NCBI RefSeq assembly: GCF_000275845.1
Contig: NW_006766909.1
Span: forward strand, 196,249 to 260,248
DNA from: Dichomitus squalens LYAD-421 SS1
Lineage: Eukaryota > Basidiomycota > Agaricomycetes > Polyporales > Polyporaceae
Direction of reading: 5' to 3'
Length of the DNA: 64,000 nucleotides
In this document: positions 47,320-58,268 of the stretch, piece after piece
How the letters are laid out: every line of letters starts with the position of its first letter
Position numbering within the stretch: position 1 is the stretch's first letter
Made by a program: the position numbers and the translations under genes
Notes under the pieces: generated by a model
The model's input: only the letters and a program-made list of their open reading frames with translations
The model's database searches: none
What the model was told of the DNA's origin: nothing

Positions 47320-48651
47320 GACGCACCAATGCAATGTGATCAATATGTATCAACCAATCATCCATGTTCCGGAGTCATAGAGGATGTCTTCGCTCCGCAA
47401 TGGAACCCCTGGTACCAACGGCGTAAGCTGAGATTAGAAGGATGCATCAACAAATGCAAGGCAACGTGGTAAGTTTCAGTCGAAGATGCTACTACCCACT
47501 CCTCAAAAAGTTGAGAAGGCATAAGGAGATTCGCATATTCGTTCCACTGTGTTGAACAACACCCATTAGTCGTGGTAGTAAACGGAGAATTTGAGTAGAA
47601 TTCCGGTTGTGGTTCTTTGAATCAGCGAACGAATTGGCTTACTAGGGCAGCATGTGCGAAGATATACCCGGAAGGCACCTATCCAAAAGCTCAAGGGATA
47701 TTTGGATGTTGAACGTTGACCATACTGTTTGATTAGTTTGGTGAGGGCCGTACGCGGCCAAACGGGTTCGACCTTTTTGGCAAATCGAGCGCCCGTTAAT
47801 GATGCCGTTCCGCCGCGCGTTTCGGACAAGGTTACGCTCGCCTTATTCATCACCTACTGTGGCTCGCAATGCCAGCGGCCGCTCCTCAGCCAGATCAAAG
47901 CACAACTGGACACTCGCATTGCGGTCTACTGGCGCCGACATCTCCACCAGCCTAGAGGAGGCATCGACCGGGGGTACGTCCGACTCCTTGTCAGTATCAG
48001 AGCCTGCAGTCAGTCTTTCGTCACGGCGGCATACACACACACGTGCGGTAGTTCACGAATTCCTGTACAGCGAAAGCCTTCCGTCAATGTTTGGGCGTAG
48101 CAGTGTGCATGATCGTACTCATGTCCGGCACCATTTGTCTTTAAATGGAAAGTGCTCCATGGACAATGCAAACTTGACCAGGAAGGAGTCGTTGTGGCCT
48201 TCAAAGCTGCCTGCGGTTCGTGGCTCTTTGTTGAAGTGTGGCCACATCAGTCTAGGTCTTATAAAACCGCACTCTCCGACATGCATTTCAAAGCGCCATG
48301 TGCCAAAGCGCATGATGAGCTGCATCCCTTTGTGAACAATGGTAAGGCATAGACTGTCTGGTAATTCATCCTTCAAATGGTATATATTTTCTCTAATTCG
48401 ATCAGGATATCATAATACGTTGAAGCGTTGCCTATAGTGAAGCAGTCTATTATGAAGGAAAAGGCAAGGTCCGCTTTGTGAGGCCCACATATTCATGACA
48501 GGGACGGGTCTACCGCTCGTTGCCAAAGCGTCCTGTCACAACTCTTTATATACGCAGCTACTTCAATCCAACAAACGGAACCATCACCTCCACATTCACC
48601 ATTGCGTTACCCCTTTCCCCCTATCACCGCCAACCGCCGACCAACCACGCG
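47320..48651. other. intergenic, AT-richer
   Basis: Several 60-180-codon frames occur on both strands without motifs. A frame at 48376-48119 (minus) looks protein-like but matches nothing I know. Confidence 0.4.
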
Positions 48652-49959
48652 ATGAACAGCACTCAAGGCCGCGGGAAGATTCCTAGGCCATCCAACTGCT
48701 TCTTCCAGTACCGCGCAGCAAAGCTCAAGGAGCTCCGAGATGAAGCGGCAGCCCTCGGGCTCAAACGCCCCTCCCAGAGCGAGCTCTCAAAGATCATTGG
48801 GCGAATGTGGAGAGAGGCGCACCCGAACGAGAAGGATTTCTACGTCGACAAGGCAGCGCAGGAGAAGGAGGCGCATAAGAAGGCATACCCCGACTACCAC
48901 TACCGACCACGGAAGAGGGCCAGACAGGCGGAGGAGGATGCGAGACAAACAGATCATGACCGGCAGCCACCTTTTGTCTCTTCGCAGACGTCCACGGCGT
49001 CTATTCCGTGCCCGGGCATCGGTGCCACTCCAGGGCTCGTTCTCGGGCCATCCCCCAACGCTGACATCAAGCCTAGGGTTCATCCATCCACCCAGCTCAG
49101 CAGTCGCCGAGGTGGCCGCGCAAACCAGGTACGTCTTCGTGCGCGCTACCCCCTCGGCGACTATTGACGATGCCGGATAGGTGCGTGTGGAACCACAAGA
49201 ATCTGCACCTGTCAGCAAGCGACGGAAAGAAATATCGGAGGCGCCGTTCCTCCCGGGTCAACCATGGGTATTTCATGCCTCCAGGGCGGGCTTGGAGCCA
49301 CTAGACGTACATATACCAATGCCGCCTCTGCTTCCATACGGAGGACAACTCGGGTGGCAACCAACGGGGTCGGTCGCGGTACGTCATTCTTTCAATCTTT
49401 GTGGTTAACAAGCACTCACACGCCTACCGACTAGCCCCCGCAAGCGCCGCACGTGGCTATCACGCCCCTGCCGCCATCGCAGCACAAGTCGCTCCTCGAC
49501 GAACTCTATGATCCCAGGCTGTCATACTGGGAGACCGCTTGCGCGCCACTCAACGCCGGCTTCTGCGAGTTCGCGTCCTTCGGTCTCGGCGGCACCAATG
49601 GTGTACCGGATGCTTCATCCCCGAATCCTCCTGACTTAACTGATAGTGCCTCCTCACCCGAGAGCGTGTCGGACGGTTGGGGCAGTCAGACGTTCACACT
49701 ACCGACGCCGAGCCCTCCTTCTAGCGGCTCGGCCTCGGTACTGTCCTCGGGCGACGATATATCGTCAGTCGATTTCATGAGGTTCTTCAATGCAGATAAC
49801 TACGCGACCGTGCCAGGGTCCGCGTCCCTCGCATATCAGGACATGGCTCAGCCTTTCCTGTTCTCACCTAAGGTCGAACCAGGGCAGACCCAACATCTGC
49901 GCGACCCGTTCCATGCCCTCCCGCCGAACGCCGTGTGGCCGAAGCATTTGGGCATCTAG
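48652..49959 (+). CDS. HMG-box transcription factor
   Basis: A 399-residue DNA-binding protein in three exons (48652-49128, 49181-49378, 49435-49959). The HMG box sits at the N-terminus (about residues 10-75): RPSNCFFQYRAAKLKELRDE, then SELSKIIGRMWREAHPNEKD and a basic end YRPRKRARQ. The box is of the MATA/SOX type, as in basidiomycete sexual-development regulators such as Prf1/Pcc1. The rest is Pro/Ser-rich and likely activating, with a second basic patch at KRRKE. The ATG at 48652 was preferred to an upstream in-frame ATG (48520) because the added residues look like untranslated leader. It is not part of a mating-type locus as far as can be seen. Confidence 0.9.
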
Positions 49960-50530
49960 GCAAAAAAAAATATCGCGTTTTATCTTGACTGTTGACATAC
50001 TGTGTATTAGTGGTTGAGCACCATTGTTGGTCTGCTCCCCTTCCGACTCTTGTGACTGTCATATCATCGCCCAGCCTCCTTCCATCGCCTTTTCCCTCCG
50101 AGTTCTCGAGCGCATTTCTCGATCATGAGGCCTCTGGCACACACTTCACACCTCCATTCGAGCGACTCTAGATATATTTCGAGCATTCCACATTTAATGG
50201 ATCTTCCCCTGGACGTTCAGTATCTTCTACCTTTACACATACAGGTCATCTCACCTTGTTTTTGTCTATACCTTTACACTTCGCCCTTACCTTTGCATAT
50301 AGTTAACGGCCTCAAGTTCAAGCTTGATTCATATCTTCGCTGTTATATTCTTGTATTCGTCGCGTCTTTCGCCTCTGTGTATCCCATCAATAGAACGCCT
50401 CCCACCTCTCCATAAAGAGCACACCAGTGCGAGCGTTCTGAGGGAATCACCCTCGACAGTTATGACATCAACCGAGAGTCACAAAGCAGATTTGACTATC
50501 CTCTCACGAGCGAACGGTCCAACTACGTAG
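49960..50530. other. convergent 3' spacer
   Basis: This T-rich spacer lies between the HMG-box and ELYS-domain gene ends, with an A8-9 run just after the HMG stop codon. Confidence 0.6.
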
Positions 50531-53209
50531 CTACGCTTTTCTCTTCCTCGTCTTTGCCCCCGCACTCGGCGTCTTGAGCAGCGGCGGTTGCGCCCCCGCC
50601 CTTGTGCTCTTCCTCCTACCAAATCTGACAGGCGACATAGGCTCGGGCGAGGACGAACCCACGCTCCCTCCCGCTGCAGACAACCTGCTCGACCTCCTCG
50701 TGACCGGCGCAGCACTAGCGACATCAGACGAACGCGTCCTGCGTGTCGTGCGGCGTGCAGGGGTAGGCGCGGGGAGGGGCGCGATGTCGTCCTCTTCTTC
50801 ATCCTCCTCTTGCGCGTCCGACTCGTCCATCAACCCTCCCGGGATGCTCCGGCCGAGATTTTGGTCCTTGACGGACCGACGGGAGCGCGTCGACGTCCTC
50901 GTGCGCACAGGCTCCGGCTCGGGTTCGTATGCAGGTTCAGGCTCTGGCGGGGGGTCGCGGGCTGCTCCCCGTGCGTTCACGGTGGCACGCATGCGCTTGA
51001 CCTTGCCTCTACCCGTAGACGCGCTTCGTTCCTGCTCCTTCTCCCCATAGCCCTCGCCCTCACCATCATCTTCAGGCAAGAACGCCCCAGGAGGCAACAT
51101 CGCCTCTGTCTGGGTCCTCGCGAGCCTCGCCCCGCTATTCGTCGCGATCTTCCTCGAGCTCGAGCCAGCCTCCTCGTCCCTGCTGCGGCGGAAGACGGAG
51201 ACGGAGAACTCTCCAGAGACATCCATGTCCGCGCTATCCTCCAAGTGGCGCGCCACGGAGGCGGACTCATCCGGGTTGCCTCCCACGCCCCGCGCATCAT
51301 CGCTCTCGCCGTCAGAGAGCTCGGAAAGCATGCTGATGTCTGCGTCGTGCGGGCCCCTTATCGAGGACACGGACAGGTTCGCGCTCGCCTCCGCGTCTGC
51401 GCCCCCGACAGACATTCGACCCTTCGCAGGCTTGGACTTCCCCGAGATCGAGGTATTGCCGAGCTCGGAGAACACAGACACAGGCGTGGGCCGGGAGAGA
51501 GATGCGAAGAGGTTGGGACGTTTCGCACTCGTAGAGGCGGCTGGGGGTGGCTGGTAGAACGCGTTCGGGGCGGCGTTCGCGCTACCTGCGGTGTCGAATA
51601 GAGACTTCCCAGAACCGAATATGCTTGGGATTGCGGAGCCGTTTGGCGCAGAAGCCTTAGATAGCCAGCCGTTGGTAGTCGTTGAAGCGGCGGAAGCAGA
51701 GGGCTGAATTGTGATGCCGCCGAATGTGAGGGGGGCCGAGGGTGGCTTGGGCATTTGTGGTGCAGGGGGAAACGAGGACGTGCCAGCAGTGATGGGCGGG
51801 CCCATGCGGGATATCGACGGGAATACCTCTTCTACCGCAGGAGCGATCGGTGCAGGGCCGCCGAAACGTGGCGCATTCGACCGCTGCGGTATAGGCGGGG
51901 TAGGGGGCATGACGGTGGTTTTGATGACGCTCGCGCTGGGGGATGGCGCGATGTGCTCCCAAGACATACTCGCGCTCAATTCCGCCGTCTTGCCCCCCTT
52001 ACTAGTGCCCTTGCCCTTGTCTCCGCTAATGCCGCGACCTTGCGCAAATTGCTCCAGCTCGAGCTCAAGGAGGTTGCGCTCCGCAGCAGGCATCGTGGCC
52101 ATGAGCTCGTCCATCATTTGCCTGCGCTCGTGCGCCGCCTTCTGGCCCTTGTCACCGCCACGCGACACGGACGAGAATTGGCGGTCGAGCTTGATGGCGG
52201 CAGCGTGCTGCCCGCTTTGCACGAGACGCACGCAGACGAGGTCCTGGATAATGGGAATGGAGGACACGGGAAGGTGGGAAGGGGGGTCGAGGGCATAGCC
52301 GTGAACGAGGTCTTGCTCGTAGCCGGAGAAGGGAAACGCGACAAGGTGCGTTAATGGGGTCTTGCGTGGTGCTGCAGCGCGACATTGCTGAGGATAACGC
52401 ATAGAGGAACCATAAAATATGCACTTACGCGTGAGACACCAGTCCAAGATTTTGCGTATGAGGCGTTCGCGCGTATCGCTCGCTTCAGAGAACGAACGCT
52501 GGTACGACCACGCTTCTAGAAGGCTCGACTCTGCCAACGCAATCGTGTACGCGTCAATATCGTCAGGCTCCGTCAAAAGTGGTTTAGCTGTCCTGATGTA
52601 TCGTCGGATGAGGGCGTGCGAGTCTTCAGACAGTGACAATGCTTCAATGACTTTGGACGTGTAGTCACGATTCAGACGCGCGTCACTCAGGATGGACACG
52701 GCTTTCTGCAGACCGTTCGGTTTAGAGCACGGATGTGGGAAGGGGGAGGCAAACGCACCTGTATATGGATACCCGAATCCAGATGCCAATACGCATCTGA
52801 GAGGGCCGTGAACTGGGGCAGAATGGCTTTCACTTTACTGAAATCGCTCTCCCGGCCATCCTGATGCCACTTCAGGAGGAAGTACACGAGACAATCCTTC
52901 TTCAGGGCATCGAATTGCGAATGGGAAATTGCTTCTAATAGTCGCCTCAGGCCGTCTGGGCTACGCGGAGGGTAGAGCGTTTCAGGATGTCGGATACCGC
53001 CTGATGTAAGGAGTATGTCGAAGATGAGCACGTCGGACATGTGTGCGCGTCGCATCTCGATTTCTTGAGGCCGAGGGTCGCGCCACGCAAAGTGCTCATC
53101 ATCCATATCGAAATATAGAGCGTAGTTGTCCTCCTCCATAGACATTGATATATCCTGGTCTCTTCAGCAAGGCACAGCTGAAGTACTGAGGAACACTTAC
53201 GAGATCCAT
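50531..53209 (-). CDS. ELYS-domain nuclear pore assembly protein
   Basis: An 840-residue protein in four exons: 53209-53201, 53154-52759, 52705-52429 and 52371-50531. The first coding exon is only nine bases (ATG plus two codons). Residues 20-330 match the all-helical ELYS domain, including RRAHMSDVLIFDILLTSGGI, DCLVYFLLKWHQDG and LTEPDDIDAYTIALAESSLL. The C-terminal half is disordered with many Arg/Ser/Lys patches, RRTTRRTRSS among them, and ends KTRKRKA. This fits chromatin binding, as in ELYS/Mel-28, which seeds nuclear pores; the fungal form is shorter. The tandem gene upstream is disrupted by a MITE. Confidence 0.88.
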
Positions 53210-53800
53210 GGCAGGTGATACTGTGTGCGTGCTGAAACAACAAGTGAAGGGTACAATGGCAGAATACACGTGGGTGTAAGTGTCGGTTGGGTCGTGGACG
53301 TCGTAATCTGACAAGCGCTTCCGATGAAAAAAAACAGTAGCCTCGGTGGCGAGATTCTCGACGTTGGAGGCGGCGGCGGCGGCGAGGACGGTGGGAGGGG
53401 TGGCGAGGACGCCGCGGCTGTCGACGACCAACTACACACGCCCGCGCCACAAGACGCCATGCACAGCGCGATAAACTGGATGCAGTATTTGCGGCGGATG
53501 GCCTTAGCCGTATATGCGTCGTACTCGTTGTCTTTTGGAGGCGGCTTCCTATTCTCAATAACTAGGAGCTGGGACAGTAAGCTTATGTGGGCCACTGCGT
53601 CGTGGACATGGGCGCTTGTGACTTGCAGTCTGAGGCAAGCCATGGCTGCGAACTGCTCTGTAGGTCAAGTCAGCGGCAATAGGGACCATGAGGGTATCTC
53701 GTACTTTATTTAAAAAGTAGCTTTGTCTGAAGAAGTAGTAGATGCTCATGTCGGATTGGAAGTGGGAGCCGTGGACGTCGGAGGCGCAAGGCACCGACGG

Positions 53801-53808
53801 GGAAACAT
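53801..53808. repeat. target-site duplication, left
   Basis: GGAAACAT, repeated exactly at 54507-54514 on the other side of the MITE. Confidence 0.85.
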
Positions 53809-54506
53809 AGGACCCCCGATTATTCTCCCAAAGGAATGATGCCTGATCCGGACAAAATTGGCCACCCAAAAAGGCCTATGCCTGATCCAATCCGGCCAAA
53901 TCGACGTCCAAATTCTGGATGGCCTGGTGCCAAAGTCCGGACAAAACTGGTCCAACCAGGCAGAGGCCTGATCCCCATCCGCCCTTAGGCGGCCCGGTGT
54001 TGGATGATAGCTACCCGGTCCTGACCAACAGTATCGCTCATTGATCACCAAGGCTTGCAAACCGGTGTCGCTATCTCTTTTTCCTTGTATCCCGGAACAT
54101 AAAAGGACGTTTCTGCATTTCCGGCGGTGAATAGAGAAATTGCGCAAGAAGCGCTGGAGGGCAAGAGGTAGGGCAGCCTGCTGAGTGACAGAATGTCTTG
54201 CCTCTCCATTTGCAAGATGACCCCTAGCATATTCTATGTTGTCCAGATTGCCGTAGATCTCTCAAAGAAACAATATGGACGTTCCCTGAGCGAAAATTTA
54301 GCCTCTGGGCGCCTGATCTGCCCAAACCAGACAACATCATGCCGCCAGATGGCCTGATCTATAGTCCGGCCAAATTTGAGCACAAATCCGGAAGGCCTGG
54401 TCGAATCCGGACAGATTTGGCTCCCGGAAAGGCCTGATCCTTCGGACATTTATGGCAAGATTTTGGAAAATCGGATCATTCCTCTGAGTGAATAACCGGG
54501 GGTCCT
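53809..54506. mobile_element. 698 bp MITE with 8 bp target duplication (hAT-like)
   Basis: The element begins AGGACCCCCGATTATTC and ends with the near-perfect reverse complement (GAATAACCGGGGGTCCT). The inverted repeat extends some 32 bases with about four mismatches, through AGGAATGAT. It is flanked by a perfect direct repeat GGAAACAT, the eight-base duplication typical of hAT and a few related superfamilies. Inside, about eight copies of GGCCTGATC/GGCCTGGT followed by TCCGG are grouped near both ends, like transposase-binding sites. No transposase frame is present. The clean duplication argues for recent insertion. Confidence 0.88.
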
Positions 54507-54514
54507 GGAAACAT
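54507..54514. repeat. target-site duplication, right
   Basis: GGAAACAT, identical to 53801-53808. Confidence 0.85.
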
Positions 54515-54929
54515 CGGGAATCCCCGTTGTTGCTGTAGGCATTTGCCGAGAGTGTTTTCGGCTCCGCTTCAAAAGGATAGCGCCTCGACGCGTCATGCAC
54601 GTGACGATACCGTCGCTGTTGAACGATGACACGACGAAGCCGCTCGTCCCTGAACTCCAGTAGGTAGGCCACGTAGGTTGCGCCCAACTAAGTCGGCACT
54701 TCAGCATATCCTTCCTTTTCGATCAACTCCAACGGATCGAATAGGCTATTGTCTCACTCATTTTCACCGCCCATTGCGTCGTACATAGGGGTACACCTCT
54801 ACCACTTCGGTGCATATGTGTCTCAATGATCGCTTCGGCTCCAGAGTGGTATGGCCGCTCGTCTTTCGGTCCTCGATTGGTATTTGATCCCTTCCTACAT
54901 TCCCTGGAGCAAATCCACTGAAAAATCCG

Positions 54930-55440
54930 TTCCGTAGCTTGGCGAATGGCGCGCCGTGTTCCTCTACATCCTCCTGAGCCTCGGGTACGTCTTCCTTCCC
55001 ATCTCTTCCCTAAATTTGTTTGTCTCTCGCCATGTAAGCCGTGTGCCTCCGCATGTGTAGAACGGAGTTCGCCGTCTGGCGAGTCCCTCGACTCGTGGGC
55101 GCCGTGGTCGCCATCTCCGTCGGCTTCTGCCTGGGGCCGATATTCCCCATCGCGATGAACAACTCGGGCCGTATCCTGGCCCCTAGGTTCATCTCCGGCT
55201 CTGTCAGCTGGATGGCAAGCTCTGGCTCTACGAGTGAGGGCGGTGTTTCCATTCGTCACCGGGGAAATTTCGGCTGAAGCCAGTATCGACAGCTTACAAC
55301 CTTCGTGAGTGCCGTCTTTCCGTGATGTACTGTTATTGATGATCGAGGGCTGACGCGAGCTTGCACAGGTTGTTCGCGATGACGAAAATGCTGCTTATCA
55401 TTTGGACGTGTATCTCAAGTTATCGTATCACCCCCGCCTC
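54930..55440 (+). pseudogene. decayed 3' part of an MFS transporter gene
   Basis: The plus strand carries the last third of an MFS protein close to the intact gene at 56227-58268: LGEWRAVFLYILLSLG, an intron, then TEFAVWRVPRLVG and VGFCLGPIFPIAMNNSGRIL. It then continues, after a frame shift near 55235, with AVFPFVTGEISAEAS. The order and the intron position match the intact neighbour (GFFLGPIFPILMNHAGRVL, AVFPFITGAIASKAG). There is no 5' two-thirds. It is a partial tandem duplicate that has lost function. Confidence 0.75.
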
Positions 55441-56226
55441 AAGCGAACAGTCCAGGCGTGCTCTGTATGGCTGACGATAACGATTGATACGATGAGTTCG
55501 TTCACGGCTACCGTAGACGCCTTACACAAAGCATACACTTTACCTAAGATCACGCTCGTCGACCTTCAATGACTCTCCCGTCGAGACAAATTGCAGTCGA
55601 ATAGTCGAGCTCAGTTTACAGCAGGTGTGTTCACATATCGCACGGGAAGCATTCCATCGAAGGTATCTCTAATTACACGCATGGTAGTTAAAGGGCAAGT
55701 CGAGACTTACGGTAAACAACCTGAGCGCACAAACCAACGTGCCCGCCTAACACGATAGGCTATCACAACAGCTTCCGCTTCCCGGGCTGACATGGTGATC
55801 GAGAGCAAGGCGCTCGCTCCATGGGCCCAAATTTTACTGTGCGTCCCCTGTGCACGCTCTGATACCAGGCTATACTCCAGCATCACTATGACATGCCGAA
55901 TGTTCCTTTGCGACCCAGACTTGGGATGGCTATCTGTGGCGTCCTGAGGACCGGAACTCCGAGTGATGCCTTCCGGGCCGGAATTGCAGAACCCGCCTCG
56001 ACTCCGGTTACGAAGCTGAAGACATAATAGACTATTACCTTTCTATACAAGCAGTGGGAACACACGCCCTGACTTGCAGTAAGATCGATGTCATGTGTGT
56101 GTCGGCAGTTCTGCAGGCCGCCGTCCCTCGGCTGGCGTACCTTATAAACTGTAGCCTCGAGCAAACTCTCTGCGTTCGGCGACCCCAACCCGACCAGCCC
56201 ACGTTCCCTCGTGTTCAGCAACGACG
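55441..56226. other. MFS upstream region
   Basis: This is a spacer with the promoter of the intact MFS gene; no other gene was seen. Confidence 0.5.
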
Positions 56227-58268
56227 ATGGCTGTCCGTGCCGTCGTTGATGCCGGCCGTGACGAGAAAAGCCCTGCCTCGAGCAGGGCGTCTCCGACTCC
56301 GGAGGACTTGAAGGAAGCTGGTGATGTCGTACAGCTGCCGAAGCTTGGGAGCGGACCTATTTCGCAGGATGCTTCGCTAGAGCTGACCCCTCGCATGAAG
56401 CGCGATGCCATCCTCCAGTTCGCGACGCTTTGCTTCTCGATTTTCGTCTCTGGTTGGAACGACGGTACTCTGGGTCCCTTGCTCCCACGTCTTCAAGCTG
56501 TGTATCATGTACGTTCGGATTGACTCGCTCCGCTGCTGACGGCTGACACTCTTTGCCCCTTGATAGGTAGGGTATACGATTGTATCTCTTATATTCCTGA
56601 TCAGTTGTCTGGTGAGCGTCCGGTAGATTTGACTATGGATAGAGTGCGAGCTGACCGAATCATCACTGCACACACAGGGTTCCATTGTGGGCTCCTGTAC
56701 TTTTTTGTACTTGACTGATCGTTTTGGCTTTGGTGTTGTACGTCGCATAGTTCGGATGTTGATCATGCGCCATCCACTGACATACTCTCTTTGTTGTTGG
56801 AAAAGGTCATCGTCGTTGCCTCTATCTCCATGATGGTCGGCTACTGCCTGGAGGCTGCTGCTGTTCCCTTCCCTCTCTTCGTGATATCATACTTCTTCAA
56901 CGGCTATGGTTCCGCTCATCTCGTAAGTCGAATGCTTCACGTTGACTGCACGCCATTGGGCGGATATTGAGTCTTCATTTGTAGAATGCTGGCACAAACG
57001 CCTTTCTCGCAAGTCTCAGCGTCGGAAAAGCCTCCACTAGGATGGGCATCCTCCATGCCAGCTATGGTCAGCGACCCTCTGCTATGTAAGTCAGGTATCA
57101 CAGCTGACGTCTCGGTACGGTTTCAAGGTTTGGGTGCAATGACAGCCCCGCTTGTGTCGACGCAGTTCTCAGGGCTTTCCCGGTGGTCATTCGTCTATTT
57201 CACCCACCTCGGAATCGTGTTGACTGCCGCACTATTGCAGTCCGCTGTCTTCCGGTTTAGGTCACAAGAGCGTACGTACAGTCTCGTCCTGTCCCGGATG
57301 CTATTTTCTCATCAGCCAGCGCCGCTAGAGTGCTGGCAAGATATCGGACAACCTCCACCAGAGCAGGATTCGGATGGGTGGTTGGCACGATACAAAAAGG
57401 TGTTCCGCCTTCGTGCGGTACACCTCATGGCGCTTTTCGCCTTCATATACGTTGGGCATGAAGTCACTGTTGGTAGTAAGTTTCGGTGTTCTTCTATCAG
57501 TATTTTCGACATCCGATGAATGGTCACCGCAGGCTGGATCGTCACGTACATTATCAAGCAGCGCCATGGTGGACACAGCTCTGGCTACATTTCCTCGGGT
57601 TTCTTTGGAGGTACGTGACTAAACTATGCGTGATGTAGGAGGACTGACCGTTAGTTTAAAGGACTGATGCTTGGGCGCATCGCTCTGCTTCCCGTTAGCA
57701 AACTTGTACGTTCAGTCGGCTGTCTACTCTGACCTTTAACACCGGCTGAATGAGCACGTACTCCACAGGTCGGCGAAAGACGCGTTGTCTACGTCTACAT
57801 CTGCTCAGTCATCGGGTCTGTGCATCTTCTCTCCGCGCTCGATACATTTGCCTTCCTCGCGATTGCTTCCTGACTGTGCTCTCCCATCAGACTCGAACTT
57901 ATCGTCTGGCTCGTCCCTAACCTGTATTCAGGCGCAGTCTGTGTCTCGTTTGTCGGCTTCTTCTTGGGGCCCATCTTCCCCATACTCATGAATCACGCCG
58001 GACGCGTCCTCCCGCCCGACTGCATCTCCGGCGCCATCGGATGGGTCGGCAGTTGGGGCGCTGCCGGGGCCGCCGTCTTCCCTTTCATCACGGGGGCGAT
58101 CGCGTCCAAGGCAGGGATCGGGGCTTTGCAGCCTGTGTACGTACGCACGTCAATCCTGATGGTGGCACTTACTGACATCAGAGTGCGATACATAGCTTGG
58201 TTGCGATGATGAGCCTGCTGTTCATCATATGGATTACTGTCCCTAGCAAGCGGGAGCAGCTCGCCTGA
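56227..58268 (+). CDS. MFS transporter
   Basis: A 454-residue major facilitator in twelve exons: 56227-56508, 56567-56611, 56678-56737, 56806-56922, 56985-57066, 57128-57271, 57329-57475, 57533-57610, 57662-57705, 57769-57815, 57891-58136 and 58196-58268. The N-terminal tail is acidic. Helices begin with LCFSIFVSGWNDGTLGPLL. LTDRFGFG marks the loop between helices 2 and 3, and GFFLGPIFPILMNHAGRVL lies in the C-terminal half. The type is the fungal group near yeast Bsc6 and bacterial fucose-like permeases. Cargo is unknown. It ends shortly after the last helix with KREQLA. A decayed tandem copy lies 0.8 kb upstream. Confidence 0.9.

Larger units (their letters stand above)
53430..54707 (-). 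pseudogene. uncharacterised gene interrupted by a MITE
   Basis: A minus-strand frame from 54707 runs to GIPDVS, where the MITE begins. On its other side (after the duplicated eight bases) the same frame continues without a stop: PSVPCASDVHGSHFQSDMS, then YYFFRQSYFLNK. A good intron follows (GTACGA...TACAGAG), and then a helical segment with QFAAMACLRLQVTSAHVHDA and KDNEYDAYTAKAIRRKY. The continuity of the frame across the insertion site is the main evidence of coding. With the insertion the frame runs into stops, unless the element is spliced out. I do not recognise the family, and the 3' end is unclear. Confidence 0.5.
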
